From positions 1,674,001 through 1,738,000 of the forward strand of contig NZ_FOVG01000001.1 in assembly GCF_900115075.1 (NCBI RefSeq): DNA of 64,000 nucleotides. The letters run 5' to 3'. The position numbers and the translations under genes were made by a program. Below are positions 54,359 through 64,000 of this stretch, piece by piece. The DNA is from Candidatus Pantoea varia. Its GTDB lineage: Bacteria; Pseudomonadota; Gammaproteobacteria; Enterobacterales; Enterobacteriaceae. Numbering within the stretch: position 1 is the first letter of the stretch; the number at the start of each line of letters is the position of its first letter. The notes beneath the pieces were generated by a model. It was not told where the DNA came from. It saw only the letters and a program-made list of their open reading frames with translations, and searched no databases.

Positions 54359-54637
54359 TTAACCGGTTCTGAAATCGCGGGGCGGCTCTGCGGGCTGGTG
54401 CGGCTCCACCAGCACCTTATCAACGCGCGCGCTGCGTGGCCCGCCCGCTTTAAGCCAGGCGATTAGCGCATCGACCTGCTCAGCCTCGCCCCAGGCCAGC
54501 ACCTCGACACTGCCGTCATCCAGATTTCGCGCGTAACCCAGCACGCCCAGCGTCCTGGCTTCGGCCTGCGTACTGTAACGGAACCCGACGCCCTGAACGC
54601 GGCCATGAACCCATGCTTTAAAACAGGCTGCTGACAT
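54359..54637 (-). CDS. yccX: YccX, acylphosphatase
   Basis: 92-residue acylphosphatase that hydrolyses carboxyl-phosphate bonds. The phosphate loop and Arg are in [15 protein letters not shown], and the Asn in [13 protein letters not shown]. The length is normal. It is convergent with tusE with no base between the stops. Confidence 0.95.
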   Translation of the reverse strand: MSAACFKAWVHGRVQGVGFRYSTQAEARTLGVLGYARNLDDGSVEVLAWGEAEQVDALIAWLKAGGPRSARVDKVLVEPHQPAEPPRDFRTG

Positions 54638-54722
54638 TATTCTCTCCTGCTGCTGTTCGTTGCAATTTCCCGTTATCCACCGGACAATGGCGCCTCATTT
54701 TTTCAGGTAAGCATAGCAAACT

Positions 54723-55913
54723 ATGACAGTCAGATTGATTCTCGCAAAGGGACGTGAAAAGTCCCTGCTCCGTCGCCATCCATGGGTCTTTTCAGGTGCC
54801 GTTGCGCGTCTGGAAGGAAAAGCGCAACTGGGTGAAACCATTGACGTTTGTGACAGCAACGGTAAATGGCTGGCTCGCGCCGCTTATTCACCTGAGTCGC
54901 AGATTCGCGCCCGCGTCTGGAGCTGGCAGGCCGATGAATCCATTGATATCGCCTTCTTTGTCCGCCGTTTTGAACAGGCACAGCAGTGGCGAAAATGGCT
55001 GGCGGCCCGTGATGGTCTGGACAGTTATCGCCTGATTGCAGGTGAATCTGATAATTTGCCCGGCGTCACCATTGACCGTTTTGGCAACTTTTTAGTGATG
55101 CAGCTGCTCTCGGCTGGCGCGGAATATCAGCGTGCGGCGATCATCACCGCTCTGCAGCAATGTTTCCCTGGCTGCGCCATCTATGATCGTTCTGACGTCG
55201 CCGTACGTAAGAAAGAGGGTCTGGCGCTGACGCAGGGCACCGTCACAGGTGAACTGCCACCGCCGCTGCTGCCGATTACAGAACATGGCATGAAGCTGCT
55301 GGTTGATATCCAGGGCGGCCACAAAACCGGCTATTACCTTGATCAGCGTGACAGCCGTCTCGCCACGCGTCGCTATGCACAGGATGCCCGCGTCCTTAAC
55401 TGCTTCTCTTATACCGGTGGATTCGCGGTTTCTGCGCTGATGGGCGGCTGTAAAGAAGTGATCAGCGTTGATACCTCACAGGAAGCGCTCGACATTGCCC
55501 GTCAGAACGTTGAACTGAATGAGCTGGATCTCTCCCGTGCGCGCTTTGAGCGTGATGATGTGTTCAAACTGCTGCGCCGCTATCGTGACAATGGTGAGAA
55601 ATTCGATCTGATCATTATGGATCCGCCGAAGTTCGTCGAAAACAAAAGCCAGTTGATGGGTGCCTGTCGCGGCTATAAAGACATTAATATGCTCGCCATT
55701 CAGTTGCTGAATCCGGGCGGCGTGTTAATGACCTACTCCTGCTCCGGTCTGATGGCCACCGATCTGTTCCAGAAAATTATCGCTGATGCTGCACTGGATG
55801 CGGGCCGCGAAGTGCAGTTCATTGAGCAGTTCCGTCAGGCAGCCGATCATCCGGTGATCGCCAGCTATCCGGAAGGGCTCTACCTGAAAGGTTTCGCCTG
55901 CCGTGTGATGTGA
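54723..55913 (+). CDS. rlmI: RlmI, 23S rRNA m5C1962 methyltransferase
   Basis: 396-residue SAM-dependent methyltransferase with an N-terminal PUA domain (residues 1-75, [21 protein letters not shown]) and a Rossmann methyltransferase part ([35 protein letters not shown], and YSCSG with the catalytic Cys). It methylates C1962 of 23S rRNA. A sigma-32 promoter for hspQ begins right at its stop. Confidence 0.95.
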   Translation: MTVRLILAKGREKSLLRRHPWVFSGAVARLEGKAQLGETIDVCDSNGKWLARAAYSPESQIRARVWSWQADESIDIAFFVRRFEQAQQWRKWLAARDGLDSYRLIAGESDNLPGVTIDRFGNFLVMQLLSAGAEYQRAAIITALQQCFPGCAIYDRSDVAVRKKEGLALTQGTVTGELPPPLLPITEHGMKLLVDIQGGHKTGYYLDQRDSRLATRRYAQDARVLNCFSYTGGFAVSALMGGCKEVISVDTSQEALDIARQNVELNELDLSRARFERDDVFKLLRRYRDNGEKFDLIIMDPPKFVENKSQLMGACRGYKDINMLAIQLLNPGGVLMTYSCSGLMATDLFQKIIADAALDAGREVQFIEQFRQAADHPVIASYPEGLYLKGFACRVM

Positions 55914-55941
55914 CTTGAAAAAATGGCTCCTGCCCCCATAT
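55914..55941 (+). promoter_or_regulatory. Sigma-32 heat-shock promoter of hspQ
   Basis: CTTGAAA (55914-55920), 13 bases, then CCCCATAT (55934-55941) is an almost perfect sigma-32 promoter. The first base of the -35 follows the rlmI stop directly. Transcription would start near 55948 and run into hspQ with its SD CGGAGG. Part of the same bases can also form a GCTCC/GGAGAGC stem. Confidence 0.88.
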
Positions 55942-55972
55942 TGGTAGGAGAGCTTTTTTTTCGGAGGTCACA

Positions 55973-56290
55973 ATGATTGCCAGTAAATTTGGTATTGGTC
56001 AGCAGGTTCGTCATCGTCTGTCCGGCGTACTGGGCGTTATCGTCGATGTCGATCCTGAATACTCGTTAGATGAGCCTAAAGTTGAAGATGTTGGCGCGGA
56101 AGAGAAAATGCGTACCGCGCCCTGGTATCATGTGGTGATGGAAGATGAGGAAGGCGATCAGGTGCATACCTACGTCGCTGAGATTCAGCTGTCCGGTGAG
56201 ACCAGCATTGAACACCCTGAGCAGCCTTCAATGGATGAACTGGCGGCGTCAGTACGTCAGCAGTTGCAGGCACCTCATCTGCGACATTAA
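55973..56290 (+). CDS. hspQ: HspQ, heat-shock protein
   Basis: 105-residue protein that, in E. coli, helps Lon and aids the breakdown of denatured DnaA. The YccV/HspQ core is plain: [28 protein letters not shown] and [21 protein letters not shown]. Control by heat is supported by the sigma-32 promoter just upstream. It is convergent with yccU. Confidence 0.95.
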   Translation: MIASKFGIGQQVRHRLSGVLGVIVDVDPEYSLDEPKVEDVGAEEKMRTAPWYHVVMEDEEGDQVHTYVAEIQLSGETSIEHPEQPSMDELAASVRQQLQAPHLRH

Positions 56291-56324
56291 TGTGTGGCGG
56301 CACGCTCTGCCGCCAGGCTAATTT

Positions 56325-56738
56325 TTAACGCGTTATCCCCAGACGCGGAATTTCAATCTTCGGGCAGCGATCCATAATGACCGTCATGCCCGCATCCTGT
56401 GCCAGCACCGCCGCCTGTTCATTAATCACACCCAGCTGCAGCCATAATGTTTTTGCTCCCACGGCGATCGCTTCCTGCGCCACGCCCCATGCTGCTTCTG
56501 AATTGCGGAAGACATCCACCATATCAATCTCGCCGGGTACCTCCGCCAGGGTGGCATACCCCTGCTGCCCCAGCAGCGTTTTACCGGCCAGTTTCGGGCT
56601 GACCGGGATCACTTCATAGCCCTGATCGAGCAGATACTTCATCACACCGTAACTGGGACGTTCCGGGCGGTCGCTTGCCCCGACTAAGGCGATACGTTGG
56701 GTACGCGTCAGCACGTCACGAATTGTCTGGTCGTTCAT
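56325..56738 (-). CDS. yccU: YccU, CoA-binding domain protein
   Basis: 137-residue protein of the CoA-binding (Rossmann-like) family: TQRIALVGASDRPERPSYGVMKYLLDQGYEVIPVSP, as in succinyl-CoA synthetase alpha N-terminal domains. No catalytic part is attached. Its function is unknown. Start after GGAGATAAAC. Confidence 0.93.
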   Translation of the reverse strand: MNDQTIRDVLTRTQRIALVGASDRPERPSYGVMKYLLDQGYEVIPVSPKLAGKTLLGQQGYATLAEVPGEIDMVDVFRNSEAAWGVAQEAIAVGAKTLWLQLGVINEQAAVLAQDAGMTVIMDRCPKIEIPRLGITR

Positions 56739-56914
56739 GTTTATCTCCTTTCAGGCCAGTGTTGAGTGTAGATGGGCGCGCTCTTTTGCGGGTATGTCCT
56801 GAGCGCAATTAATTGAACCCGCGCACGAATAAATATGTTTAAATGTAAATTAACTGCCATAATGTAAGAATTTGCTACACATCATCCTTTGTACCATCTG
56901 TTACCGGAGTTGAA

Positions 56915-57556
56915 ATGAAGCTGTCGCTGGCTGTAACGGGGTTATTGACTCTCCTCGTTTCGGCGTCCTGTTCTGCCATCACATTGAAGCTCGATCCACA
57001 GATCGATCTGCTGGTGCTGGATGGTCGAAAAATTTCAGGCTCGCTCCTCAAAGGAGCAGACAGCTTAGAGCTGGATCGTGGTCAGCATCAGTTTCTGTTT
57101 CGGGTAGAGCAGCAGCGCAAGGGTCAGAAAGAGAACGTCCTCTCTTATCAGTCGCAGCCGATGATCGTCACGTTTACCGCTGTAGCCAAAACCATCACCA
57201 TCCGGTTACCGGCGCTGGAGACAAAACGCGAGCGATACCATTTTGACCGCAGCCTGAACTTTCAGCTGGTGGATGAAAAAGGTAATGAGATTACCAGCGT
57301 GCGCGACCACCTGCCGGCCACTACAGGCGCTGATATGGAAAAAGCGATGCTGAATTATAACCGTACCCGCCAGGTTGCCTCTGTGCCCCGGTTTGCAAAT
57401 TCCGCTTCTGTCCCCCCCTCTTCTGTCCGGCTTACCGCCGATCTGGACTGGACCACCCAAGCCGAACTGCCTTCGCTGCATCGCTGGTTTCACCGCTTCG
57501 ATGAAGCCACGCGCCAGCAATTTCTGACACTGGTCAAAATGCTACGTATGAGTTGA
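56915..57556 (+). CDS. yccT: YccT, DUF2057 periplasmic protein
   Basis: 213-residue exported protein of the DUF2057 family. Signal peptide MKLSLAVTGLLTLLVSASCSA, then a beta-rich part (LKLDPQIDLLVLDGRKISGSLLKGADSLELDRGQHQFLFRV). In E. coli the protein is linked to RcsF or biofilm control through CsgD in some reports; I regard that as unsettled. It is followed by mgsA after 69 bases. Confidence 0.9.
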   Translation: MKLSLAVTGLLTLLVSASCSAITLKLDPQIDLLVLDGRKISGSLLKGADSLELDRGQHQFLFRVEQQRKGQKENVLSYQSQPMIVTFTAVAKTITIRLPALETKRERYHFDRSLNFQLVDEKGNEITSVRDHLPATTGADMEKAMLNYNRTRQVASVPRFANSASVPPSSVRLTADLDWTTQAELPSLHRWFHRFDEATRQQFLTLVKMLRMS

Positions 57557-57625
57557 TAGAGTCGAAAGGCCAGAGGTAAACTCGTGCTCTCTCTTCTCGC
57601 GCATGAGCCTTATCAGGACGCCTTT

Positions 57626-58084
57626 ATGGAACAGACTGTTCGTACCCTTGGCACCATAAAACATATCGCGCTGGTCGCCCATGACCACTGCAAAGCCGCC
57701 CTGCTTGACTGGGTGAAACAAAACCAGCCCGCGCTGGAATCGCACATCCTCTATGCCACCGGGACCACCGGAAATCTGATTAATCGCGATACCGGCCTGA
57801 ATGTAACAGCCATGCTGAGCGGCCCGATGGGCGGCGATCAGCAGGTGGGTGCGCTGATTTCGGAAGGGAAAATTGATGCACTGATTTTTTTCTGGGATCC
57901 GCTTAACGCCGTGCCGCACGATCCGGATGTTAAAGCGCTGCTGCGTCTGGCGACCGTCTGGAATATCCCGGTCGCCACGAACCGCTCCACAGCGGACTTT
58001 ATTATTCAGTCGCCCCTGTTTGCGCAAAGCGTGGAGATTATGATCCCGGACTATCAGCGCTATCTGGCCGATCGCCTGAAGTAG
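57626..58084 (+). CDS. mgsA: MgsA, methylglyoxal synthase
   Basis: 152-residue enzyme that turns dihydroxyacetone phosphate into methylglyoxal and phosphate. Conserved active-site parts: [17 protein letters not shown] and [28 protein letters not shown] with the catalytic Asp. The ATG at 57626 gives the family length; an open frame 42 bases further upstream is not conserved. It ends two bases before the convergent helD. Confidence 0.96.
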   Translation: MEQTVRTLGTIKHIALVAHDHCKAALLDWVKQNQPALESHILYATGTTGNLINRDTGLNVTAMLSGPMGGDQQVGALISEGKIDALIFFWDPLNAVPHDPDVKALLRLATVWNIPVATNRSTADFIIQSPLFAQSVEIMIPDYQRYLADRLK

Positions 58085-58085
58085 C

Positions 58086-60140
58086 TCAGGCTTTACGCAG
58101 CACCGGCACGCCCAGTTCGCGGAAATGATCGACGAACGGTGACGGCGCTGCCTTATCGAACATCAGAAAGACCTGCTGGCGCGCGCGCGTCAGCGCCACA
58201 TAGGCCAGACGGCGCTCTTCCGCATCCGGGAACGCTTCCGGCTGCGGTAACAGGCCCTGTTCAATAATCGACTCACGGACTTCCGCCGGGAAGCCCTCTT
58301 TCCCCTGCTGCAATCCCAGCAGAATGACGTAATCCGCCTGCTGACCTTTGCTGGCATGGATCGTCATAAACTCCAGATTGAGCTTTGGCCAGCGGGTTCG
58401 GGCTTTATCCAGTAAGTCCGGGCGCAGATAGTGATAACGCGCCAGCAGCAGAATGCGCTCATCAGGCTTCGCGTAACCGCTGAGTTTGTTCAGCAAGGGT
58501 TCCAGCTGATCCTCCGCCAGCAGCGAAATCGACTTTTTATTGCCTTTGGTGACGCTGTTGAGTGGTTTTGCCAGCTGCTGCGGATTCTGCTGGATAAAGC
58601 GATTAGCAATGTCGCCAATGCGGTCGTTAAAGCGGTAGGTGGTGTCCAGCACGCAACGGTCGCCCTCACCAAAATAGTGATGAAATGCCGTCGTCAGCGT
58701 CATCTCTGCACCGCTGAAGCGATAGATAGCCTGCCAGTCATCGCCAACGGCAAACAGTGCGGTGCGCTTATTTTGCTGGCGAAGTGCGCTGAGCAACGCG
58801 GCACGCTGAGGCGAGATATCCTGGAACTCATCCACCAGAATGTGTTTCCACGGACTGATAAACCGCCCTTTTTCCAGAATGGCAATCGCCTGGTGGATCA
58901 GTCCGGAAAAATCGACGGCGCCCTCCTCTTTTAACGCGCTCTTCCACGCTTTCAGTAACGGTGCCATTAGTTTGATGCGTTTACTGAAGAGATCCCGCAC
59001 CTCTTCCGGCACATCCGCGATCATGGCCGCCTGCGCACCGCCATGCATGCGCATCAGGCCGAGCCAGCGCTCGAGTCGTGACGCCAGCCGGTTTGCCAGC
59101 CTGTCGTCCTCCCAGAATGGCCCTTCCGGTAACGCCCACTCCAGTTCATCACGTAGCCACTGACGCCAGCCGTTTGCCATCGCCTTCTTCTCATGGCACT
59201 GATGCCGCCACTCCTTGACCAGTAATGTGCGACGCGCATCGGCATCGCTCTCAAGCTTGCTGATAACCGGCTGCTTGTTACTGCCTTCGCGGATAATATG
59301 CAGCGCCAGAGAATGGAAGGTTCGCGCCTGGATATCACCGGCGGAGAGGCGTGACTGGATACGATCGTTCATCTCTTCGGCGGCCTGACGGCCAAATGCC
59401 AGTAGCAGGATTTGATCGGCGCTGGCCAGCTTGCGCTGCATCAACCAGCCTGCCCGGGCCACCAGTACTGAGGTTTTACCGCTACCTGCTCCGGCCAGCA
59501 CCAGCAGAGAATCCTCGCCATTCACCACCGCCTCACACTGAGACTGATTGAGCGGCGTGCTCTCAACGCTGGCAAAGAACGCCTGATAGCGGGTCAGCAT
59601 AGCGGCAGTCCAGTCGCGGTTTCGCTGCCGCAAGGCCACCTCGCCCTGATCCAGCCAGCGCTGGCAAAACGCCCAGTTTTCGCGGCAGTCAGGAAAATCC
59701 TTCAGGCGGATAAGCGGCATCGGCAACGCATCGAACTGTTTAAGAATTTTTGTCTTCAGCGCCTGCAACTCATGGCGGTTGAGCCAGCGATCCTGCGTGC
59801 CAAACGTCTCGATTTCATCACGTAGCGACTGGAGTACCTCGCGGCACACCGTGCTCATCTCCAGACTCCAGTTCTGCCAGGCCTGCATCAGATAGTGGTG
59901 AAAGCGCTGCGTCTCCTGCCATTCCGTTCCATGCAGCCGAACCACTTTTTCATCGGCCAGCAAAAATTCCAGTTCGCCCCATACCAGCCCGCGCTTGCAG
60001 GCAATATCCAGTAACTGGTTAAAGGGGATCAGATACTCGTGCTTATCGCCACTGACTTCGACGCCCGCCGCCATCAGGCGGACACGATTGTAAGGATGCT
60101 GGGCAAGCCGCTTGCCCATCGAGGTTGCTTTCAGTTCCAC
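58086..60140 (-). CDS. helD: HelD, DNA helicase IV
   Basis: 684-residue superfamily-1 3'-to-5' DNA helicase. Walker A LVLAGAGSGKTSVLVARAGWLM (about residues 214-235), Walker B DEFQDIS, motif III DDWQAIYRFSGA and the C-terminal TIHASKGQQADYVILLGL and VALTRARQQ motifs are all present. It acts in recombination and repair. The length agrees with E. coli. Confidence 0.96.
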   Translation of the reverse strand: MELKATSMGKRLAQHPYNRVRLMAAGVEVSGDKHEYLIPFNQLLDIACKRGLVWGELEFLLADEKVVRLHGTEWQETQRFHHYLMQAWQNWSLEMSTVCREVLQSLRDEIETFGTQDRWLNRHELQALKTKILKQFDALPMPLIRLKDFPDCRENWAFCQRWLDQGEVALRQRNRDWTAAMLTRYQAFFASVESTPLNQSQCEAVVNGEDSLLVLAGAGSGKTSVLVARAGWLMQRKLASADQILLLAFGRQAAEEMNDRIQSRLSAGDIQARTFHSLALHIIREGSNKQPVISKLESDADARRTLLVKEWRHQCHEKKAMANGWRQWLRDELEWALPEGPFWEDDRLANRLASRLERWLGLMRMHGGAQAAMIADVPEEVRDLFSKRIKLMAPLLKAWKSALKEEGAVDFSGLIHQAIAILEKGRFISPWKHILVDEFQDISPQRAALLSALRQQNKRTALFAVGDDWQAIYRFSGAEMTLTTAFHHYFGEGDRCVLDTTYRFNDRIGDIANRFIQQNPQQLAKPLNSVTKGNKKSISLLAEDQLEPLLNKLSGYAKPDERILLLARYHYLRPDLLDKARTRWPKLNLEFMTIHASKGQQADYVILLGLQQGKEGFPAEVRESIIEQGLLPQPEAFPDAEERRLAYVALTRARQQVFLMFDKAAPSPFVDHFRELGVPVLRKA

Positions 60141-60263
60141 GCCGACACCAACGTCAGATAACAGGATTAAGGGGAGTTTACCTGTCAGACCCTTAGCGCT
60201 CCAGCCTTAAAACAGGCTAAACTTGGCGTCACATCTTGCGGAATGCAAAAGGAAAAGAAGATC

Positions 60264-60704
60264 ATGCGCACCGTTTTAAATATTCTTAATTTTGTCCTGG
60301 GCGGTTTTTTTACCACCCTGAGCTGGCTGTTTGCCACGTTAATCAGCGTTGTGCTGGTTTTTACCCTGCCGCTGACCCGCTCCTGCTGGGAAATCACTAA
60401 ACTCTCGCTGCTGCCGTTTGGCAACGAGGCGGTGCATGTTGATGTGCTTCGTCCTGAAAGTAAGAGCCATATTCTGAATACTGGCGGAACCTTTCTGAAT
60501 ATCTTCTGGTTGATTTTCTTCGGCTGGTGGCTCTGCCTTTCGCATATCTCCGTGGGCATTGTGCAGTGCATCAGCATCATCGGTATTCCGGTAGGGATTG
60601 CGAACTTTAAGATCGCCGCTATTGCGCTCTGGCCGGTTGGACGCCGGGTAGTGACAGTAGAAGAGGCGCGTGCTGCGCGCGAAGCCAATGCCCGCCGCTA
60701 TTAA
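60264..60704 (+). CDS. yccF: YccF, inner-membrane protein
   Basis: 146-residue protein with the doubled DUF307/YccF domain: ILNFVLGGFFTTLSWLFATLIS and the matching second half TFLNIFWLIFFGWWLCLSHISVGI. There are about four membrane helices. The function is unknown; it is coupled with yccS, which starts four bases after its stop. Start after AAAAGGAAAAGA. Confidence 0.93.
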   Translation: MRTVLNILNFVLGGFFTTLSWLFATLISVVLVFTLPLTRSCWEITKLSLLPFGNEAVHVDVLRPESKSHILNTGGTFLNIFWLIFFGWWLCLSHISVGIVQCISIIGIPVGIANFKIAAIALWPVGRRVVTVEEARAAREANARRY

Positions 60705-60708
60705 TTTG

Positions 60709-62847
60709 ATGTCGGATGCAGTGCCAGGCTGGCGAAAATATTTGTTCAACAGTACGTGGCGCTATCTGCTGCGGATCCTGTTTGCGCTCAGTGGCTGCGC
60801 TGCCATTCCCTGGTGGCTACATCAGATTGAGTGGACGATTCCCTTAACGCTGGGGGTGGTCGCGGCTGCGCTGGCCGATCTGGATGATCGCCTGGCCGGT
60901 CGTCTGAAGAATCTGCTGATTACCCTGCTCTGCTTCTGCATCGCCTCGGTTTCAGTGGAGTTACTGTTTCCTTATCCGTTCGCCTTTATTGTTGGGCTGG
61001 CGATCTCGACCTGGGGCTTTATTCTGCTGGGTGCCCTTGGCCAGCGCTACGCCACCATCGCCTTTGGTGCGCTGCTGATTGCGGTTTATACCATGCTCGG
61101 CATCGGCCTCTTCAGCCAGTGGTATATGCAGCCGATGCTGCTACTGGTCGGCGCGCTATGGTACAACCTGCTGACGCTGCTGGGCCATCTGATGTTCCCG
61201 GTCCGGCCGGTGCAGGAACAGCTGGCCGGCAGTTTTTCGCAACTGGCGCGTTACCTCGATGCCAAAGCTAATCTCTTCGACCCGGATTCGGGCGAACAGG
61301 ATGACGCCGCGTTTATCGATGCAGCGATGGTTAACAGCCAGTTGGTGGCGCAGCTCAACCTGACCAAGACTACGCTACAGAGTCGGCTGCGCGGGGATCG
61401 CGGATCGCGCGGCACCCGCCGCAGTCTGCACTACTACTTTGTGGCGCAGGATATTCACGAACGGGCCAGCTCTTCCCATCTGCAATATCATTTGCTGCGC
61501 GGCGACTGGCGCTATAACGAAATTCTGTTTCGCTTTCAGCGCCTGCTGAATATGCAGGCGCAGGCCTGTCGTCAGCTGGCGCACTGCATTCTGATGCGTG
61601 AAAGATGGGTTCATGACAGCCGCTTTGAGCGCGCGTTTGAACGATTACAGAAAGCGATAGAACGTCTGGAGCAGCATGAGCCTGAGGCGACGCACACCCG
61701 CGCGCTGTTCTGGCTGCTGCGTAACCTGCGCGCGATTGACGCTCAGCTCGCCTCTATTGAATCCGAACAGACGCTGGCCGGTGAAGATCCTCAGCACAGT
61801 GATAATCTGCTGTCACGCGAAGGATTAAGTGGCTGGAGTGATATCCGGTTGCGCTTCAGCCGTCATCTCTCTCCCTCTTCGGCGCTGTTCCGGCATGCGG
61901 TTCGCATGTCAGTGGTGCTCTGTATTGGCTATGGCTTTATTCAGATCACCGGACTGCAGCGGGGGTACTGGATTCTGCTGACCAGCCTGTTTGTTTGCCA
62001 GCCCAACTACAACGCCACGCAGCGACGACTGGCCCTGCGCATCGGCGGAACGCTGGCAGGGATTGCCATTGGTCTGCCGGTTTTATGGCTGGTGCCCTCC
62101 ATTGAAGGTCAGTTAATCCTGATTGTGATTGCTGGCGTGCTGTTTTTCGCTTTCAGGCAGGTGCAGTATGCGCAGGCCACGCTGTTTATCACTTTGCTGG
62201 TGCTGCTCTGCTTTAACCTGTTAGGGGAAGGCTTTGAGGTCGCCCTGCCACGGGTAGTGGATACGTTACTCGGCTGTGGTCTGGCGTGGCTGGCTGTCGC
62301 GTTTATCTGGCCTGACTGGCGCTTTCGTCAGTTACCGGCAGTGGCAGAACGAACCCTGAAAGCGAACTGCCGCTATCTGGATGCGATCATGGAGCAGTAT
62401 CATCAGGGCAAGGATAACCGTCTCGCCTATCGCATTGCCCGCCGGGATGCGCACAATGCAGATGCTGAGCTGGCGTCGGTGGTTTCAAATATGAGCAGTG
62501 AAAGTCGTACCAGCCAGCAGCTACGTGAGTCGGCTTTTCAACTGCTTTGCTCTAACCACTCATTCCTGAGCTACATTTCTGCACTGGGTGCCCACCGCGA
62601 TAAAATTACCGCACCGGAACTCCTGGCCTTGCTGGATGATACGGTGTGCTACGTTGAGGATGTGCTCCAGACGGACGTGGTCAGCGATGAACATGTTGAG
62701 ACAATGCGCCAGCAACTGGCCCAGCGCATCAGCCAACTCGCCGCAGATGCGGATACGCGTGCGCCGCTGGTGCTCCAGCAACTCGGTCTGCTGGTGGCTT
62801 TAATGCCCGATGTGGCTCGCCTGCGCCGCACGCTCATTTCTGATTAG
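60709..62847 (+). CDS. yccS: YccS, FUSC-family inner-membrane protein
   Basis: 712-residue membrane protein with two sets of about five to six helices (residues about 15-160 and 390-540), each followed by a long helical soluble part. The FUSC family includes aromatic acid exporters and fusaric-acid resistance proteins; the role of YccS is not known. The start was set at the ATG at 60709 right after yccF. The last codon overlaps the convergent sxy stop by four bases. Confidence 0.92.
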   Translation: MSDAVPGWRKYLFNSTWRYLLRILFALSGCAAIPWWLHQIEWTIPLTLGVVAAALADLDDRLAGRLKNLLITLLCFCIASVSVELLFPYPFAFIVGLAISTWGFILLGALGQRYATIAFGALLIAVYTMLGIGLFSQWYMQPMLLLVGALWYNLLTLLGHLMFPVRPVQEQLAGSFSQLARYLDAKANLFDPDSGEQDDAAFIDAAMVNSQLVAQLNLTKTTLQSRLRGDRGSRGTRRSLHYYFVAQDIHERASSSHLQYHLLRGDWRYNEILFRFQRLLNMQAQACRQLAHCILMRERWVHDSRFERAFERLQKAIERLEQHEPEATHTRALFWLLRNLRAIDAQLASIESEQTLAGEDPQHSDNLLSREGLSGWSDIRLRFSRHLSPSSALFRHAVRMSVVLCIGYGFIQITGLQRGYWILLTSLFVCQPNYNATQRRLALRIGGTLAGIAIGLPVLWLVPSIEGQLILIVIAGVLFFAFRQVQYAQATLFITLLVLLCFNLLGEGFEVALPRVVDTLLGCGLAWLAVAFIWPDWRFRQLPAVAERTLKANCRYLDAIMEQYHQGKDNRLAYRIARRDAHNADAELASVVSNMSSESRTSQQLRESAFQLLCSNHSFLSYISALGAHRDKITAPELLALLDDTVCYVEDVLQTDVVSDEHVETMRQQLAQRISQLAADADTRAPLVLQQLGLLVALMPDVARLRRTLISD

Positions 62848-63467
62848 CCTTCTCTAAGGTCAGGGTTAGATAAAAGCGTGCGCTGGAACCACGCATTCAG
62901 CTCGGCCCGGGTGGCCAACGGTAGCGCGGCGGCATGATGGCCCGTGATCGCCCCCTGCAGCGCCAGTAAGGTCTGAAACCCAACGTGCTGGTTGATCGCT
63001 TTCAGCTTCAGCCAGCACTGTTTGGCCCCCATCTGATAGAGATGATTGACGGTCATGACGCCCGCCTCGTACAGCATCATCTCCATACGTACGCTGAGAT
63101 TCGGCAGATCTTTCAGTCGCGGAGAGGATTGTCTGTCCTGTAACTCCAGCTGCGCCGTTTCTAAAGAGGCCGCTGAGAGCGCCAGCAGATGGTCAGGATC
63201 GCGCCATAACGCTTCATCGACCCGAAAATAATTGAGGCTCACCATCTTGCCTCTCTTGCGAAAAATCAGGGGTTGAAGCGGACGATCGGTAATGTATTCC
63301 CGCAAAGGTTCACTGGCGCGCAGGTAGAGTTCGTCTTTATTTATCAAGGCAAAAACCACACTTTCTACAGCCAGCGCGTATCCTCCAAACTGGGTACGGG
63401 ACTCTATGGTTCCCAACGGGGCCAGGTGCGCTCTGGAGCGCTCTACGACCGGATTCACCTTTTTCAT
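62844..63467 (-). CDS. sxy: Sxy (TfoX), competence activator
   Basis: 207-residue TfoX/Sxy protein with the N-terminal domain (GTIESRTQFGGYALAVESVVFALI) and the C-terminal domain with DLPNLSVRMEMMLYEAGVMTVNHLYQMGAKQCWLKLK. Sxy works with CRP to turn on DNA uptake genes at CRP-S sites. It is divergent from sulA, as in E. coli. Confidence 0.94.
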   Translation of the reverse strand: MKKVNPVVERSRAHLAPLGTIESRTQFGGYALAVESVVFALINKDELYLRASEPLREYITDRPLQPLIFRKRGKMVSLNYFRVDEALWRDPDHLLALSAASLETAQLELQDRQSSPRLKDLPNLSVRMEMMLYEAGVMTVNHLYQMGAKQCWLKLKAINQHVGFQTLLALQGAITGHHAAALPLATRAELNAWFQRTLLSNPDLREG

Positions 63468-63640
63468 TGCACCACCTCCATGTAAGAAATATCTCGTAAA
63501 TTACCTTGGGTATCAGGTAATTAGAAGATAAAAAAAAGCGCCAGCGGGTTCAATGAATAAATAGTGCTTCAACTAATCTTGTCGCGTTTTTGCGAGGCGT
63601 TTTCAGAAATTTGGGTTGATCTTTATCCAGGATGACAGTA

Positions 63641-63656
63641 CTGTATATTCATACAG
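63641..63656 (+). promoter_or_regulatory. LexA box of sulA
   Basis: CTGTATATTCATACAG fits the consensus CTGT-N8-ACAG exactly and lies 22 bases before the sulA start. LexA bound here would hold off sulA until SOS induction. Confidence 0.95.
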
Positions 63657-63677
63657 TCCACTGTTGGTGATTAACTT

Positions 63678-64000
63678 ATGCGAACACAACATCCTAATAA
63701 TGCACGCTATGCTCATCATTATGCGTCCTCTTCCGTTCCGGCCTGTCAGGGTGGTGGAATTACTGAGTTACGTTACAGCGAGCAGCCCGGTATGATGCAG
63801 ATGATGCTGTTGCCGTTATTGCAGCAGCTCAGTCAGCAGTCTCGCTGGCAGTTGTGGTTAACACCGGCGCATAAACTGAATCGCACCTGGATGCAGGAAT
63901 CGGGATTACCACTGGATAAAAGTATGCATATCGCGGATTCTGAACGTCTTAACGCCGTTGAAGCGATGGTTAAGGCGTTGCGTACAGGAAATTACAGTGT
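63678..64000 (+). CDS. sulA: SulA, SOS cell-division inhibitor, 3' end cut by window
   Basis: First 107 residues of SulA, which binds FtsZ and blocks septation during SOS. The segment [60 protein letters not shown] agrees with the E. coli protein. The ATG at 63678 follows a LexA box; the rest of about 60 residues lies beyond position 64000. It is degraded by Lon in E. coli. Confidence 0.93.
   Translation, partial: MRTQHPNNARYAHHYASSSVPACQGGGITELRYSEQPGMMQMMLLPLLQQLSQQSRWQLWLTPAHKLNRTWMQESGLPLDKSMHIADSERLNAVEAMVKALRTGNYS

Overview
The window is a chromosomal segment of an enterobacterium that is most likely a Pantoea or close Erwiniaceae relative. The backbone genes read as orthologues of the E. 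coli opgGC-clsC, uvrY-uvrC-pgsA-glyW-cysT-leuZ, rut, wrbA-yccJ-agp and serT-yccA-tusE-yccX-rlmI-hspQ-yccU-yccT-mgsA-helD-yccF-yccS-sxy-sulA blocks, but the blocks are joined by accessory DNA that E. coli K-12 lacks. The genus call is inference: it rests on an AHL synthase gene beside sdiA, the aryl-polyene operon and protein similarity. There is no transposase, integrase, phage gene, CRISPR array or rRNA.

Layout. 1-4.1 kb: osmoregulated periplasmic glucan genes (opgG partial, opgC) and cardiolipin synthase C. 4.2-5.8 kb: a GH1-like protein and two tiny membrane proteins. 5.9-19.3 kb: a tightly overlapping 16-gene minus-strand operon matching apeC to apeR, the type II PKS for aryl-polyene pigment; the A and B genes are not present. 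19.5-26.3 kb: a lipoprotein, a MarR-controlled tripartite efflux operon, and an AraC regulator with a DUF2000 protein. 26.3-30.8 kb: an AriR/YmgB-family gene behind a leader with MerR-type half-sites, a promoter and two tandem terminators; a SulP transporter; small proteins; a LacI-type ligand-binding domain without its DNA-binding part; and a tRNA-Gly-like sequence with an abnormal anticodon arm.

30.9-36.6 kb: tRNA-Leu/Cys/Gly, pgsA, uvrC, uvrY, yecF, then an AHL synthase and sdiA in tandem with a lux-box-like palindrome between them. 36.6-37.75 kb is non-coding. 37.75-41.1 kb: extensin-like protein, cycA and a YdjM-like membrane protein. 41.2-47.1 kb: rutR and the pyrimidine-degradation operon rutABCDFG, without rutE, with a clear sigma-54 promoter and RutR operator. 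47.1-50.9 kb: EamA exporter, KGG stress protein, wrbA-yccJ and a succinate-semialdehyde dehydrogenase. 50.9-52.5 kb: agp with a 130-residue Ala/Lys/Asp repeat tail. 52.8-64 kb: two identical tRNA-Ser(UGA) genes and the conserved yccA-to-sulA block, including a sigma-32 promoter at hspQ and a LexA box at sulA.

The less ordinary parts are the structured leader upstream of ariR, the tRNA-like element, the sdiA/AHL synthase pair, the Agp tail, the Gln substitution in the GH1-like protein and the rut operon lacking rutE. No wholly unknown multigene system is evident; the aryl-polyene operon is the largest specialised system and it is of a known type.
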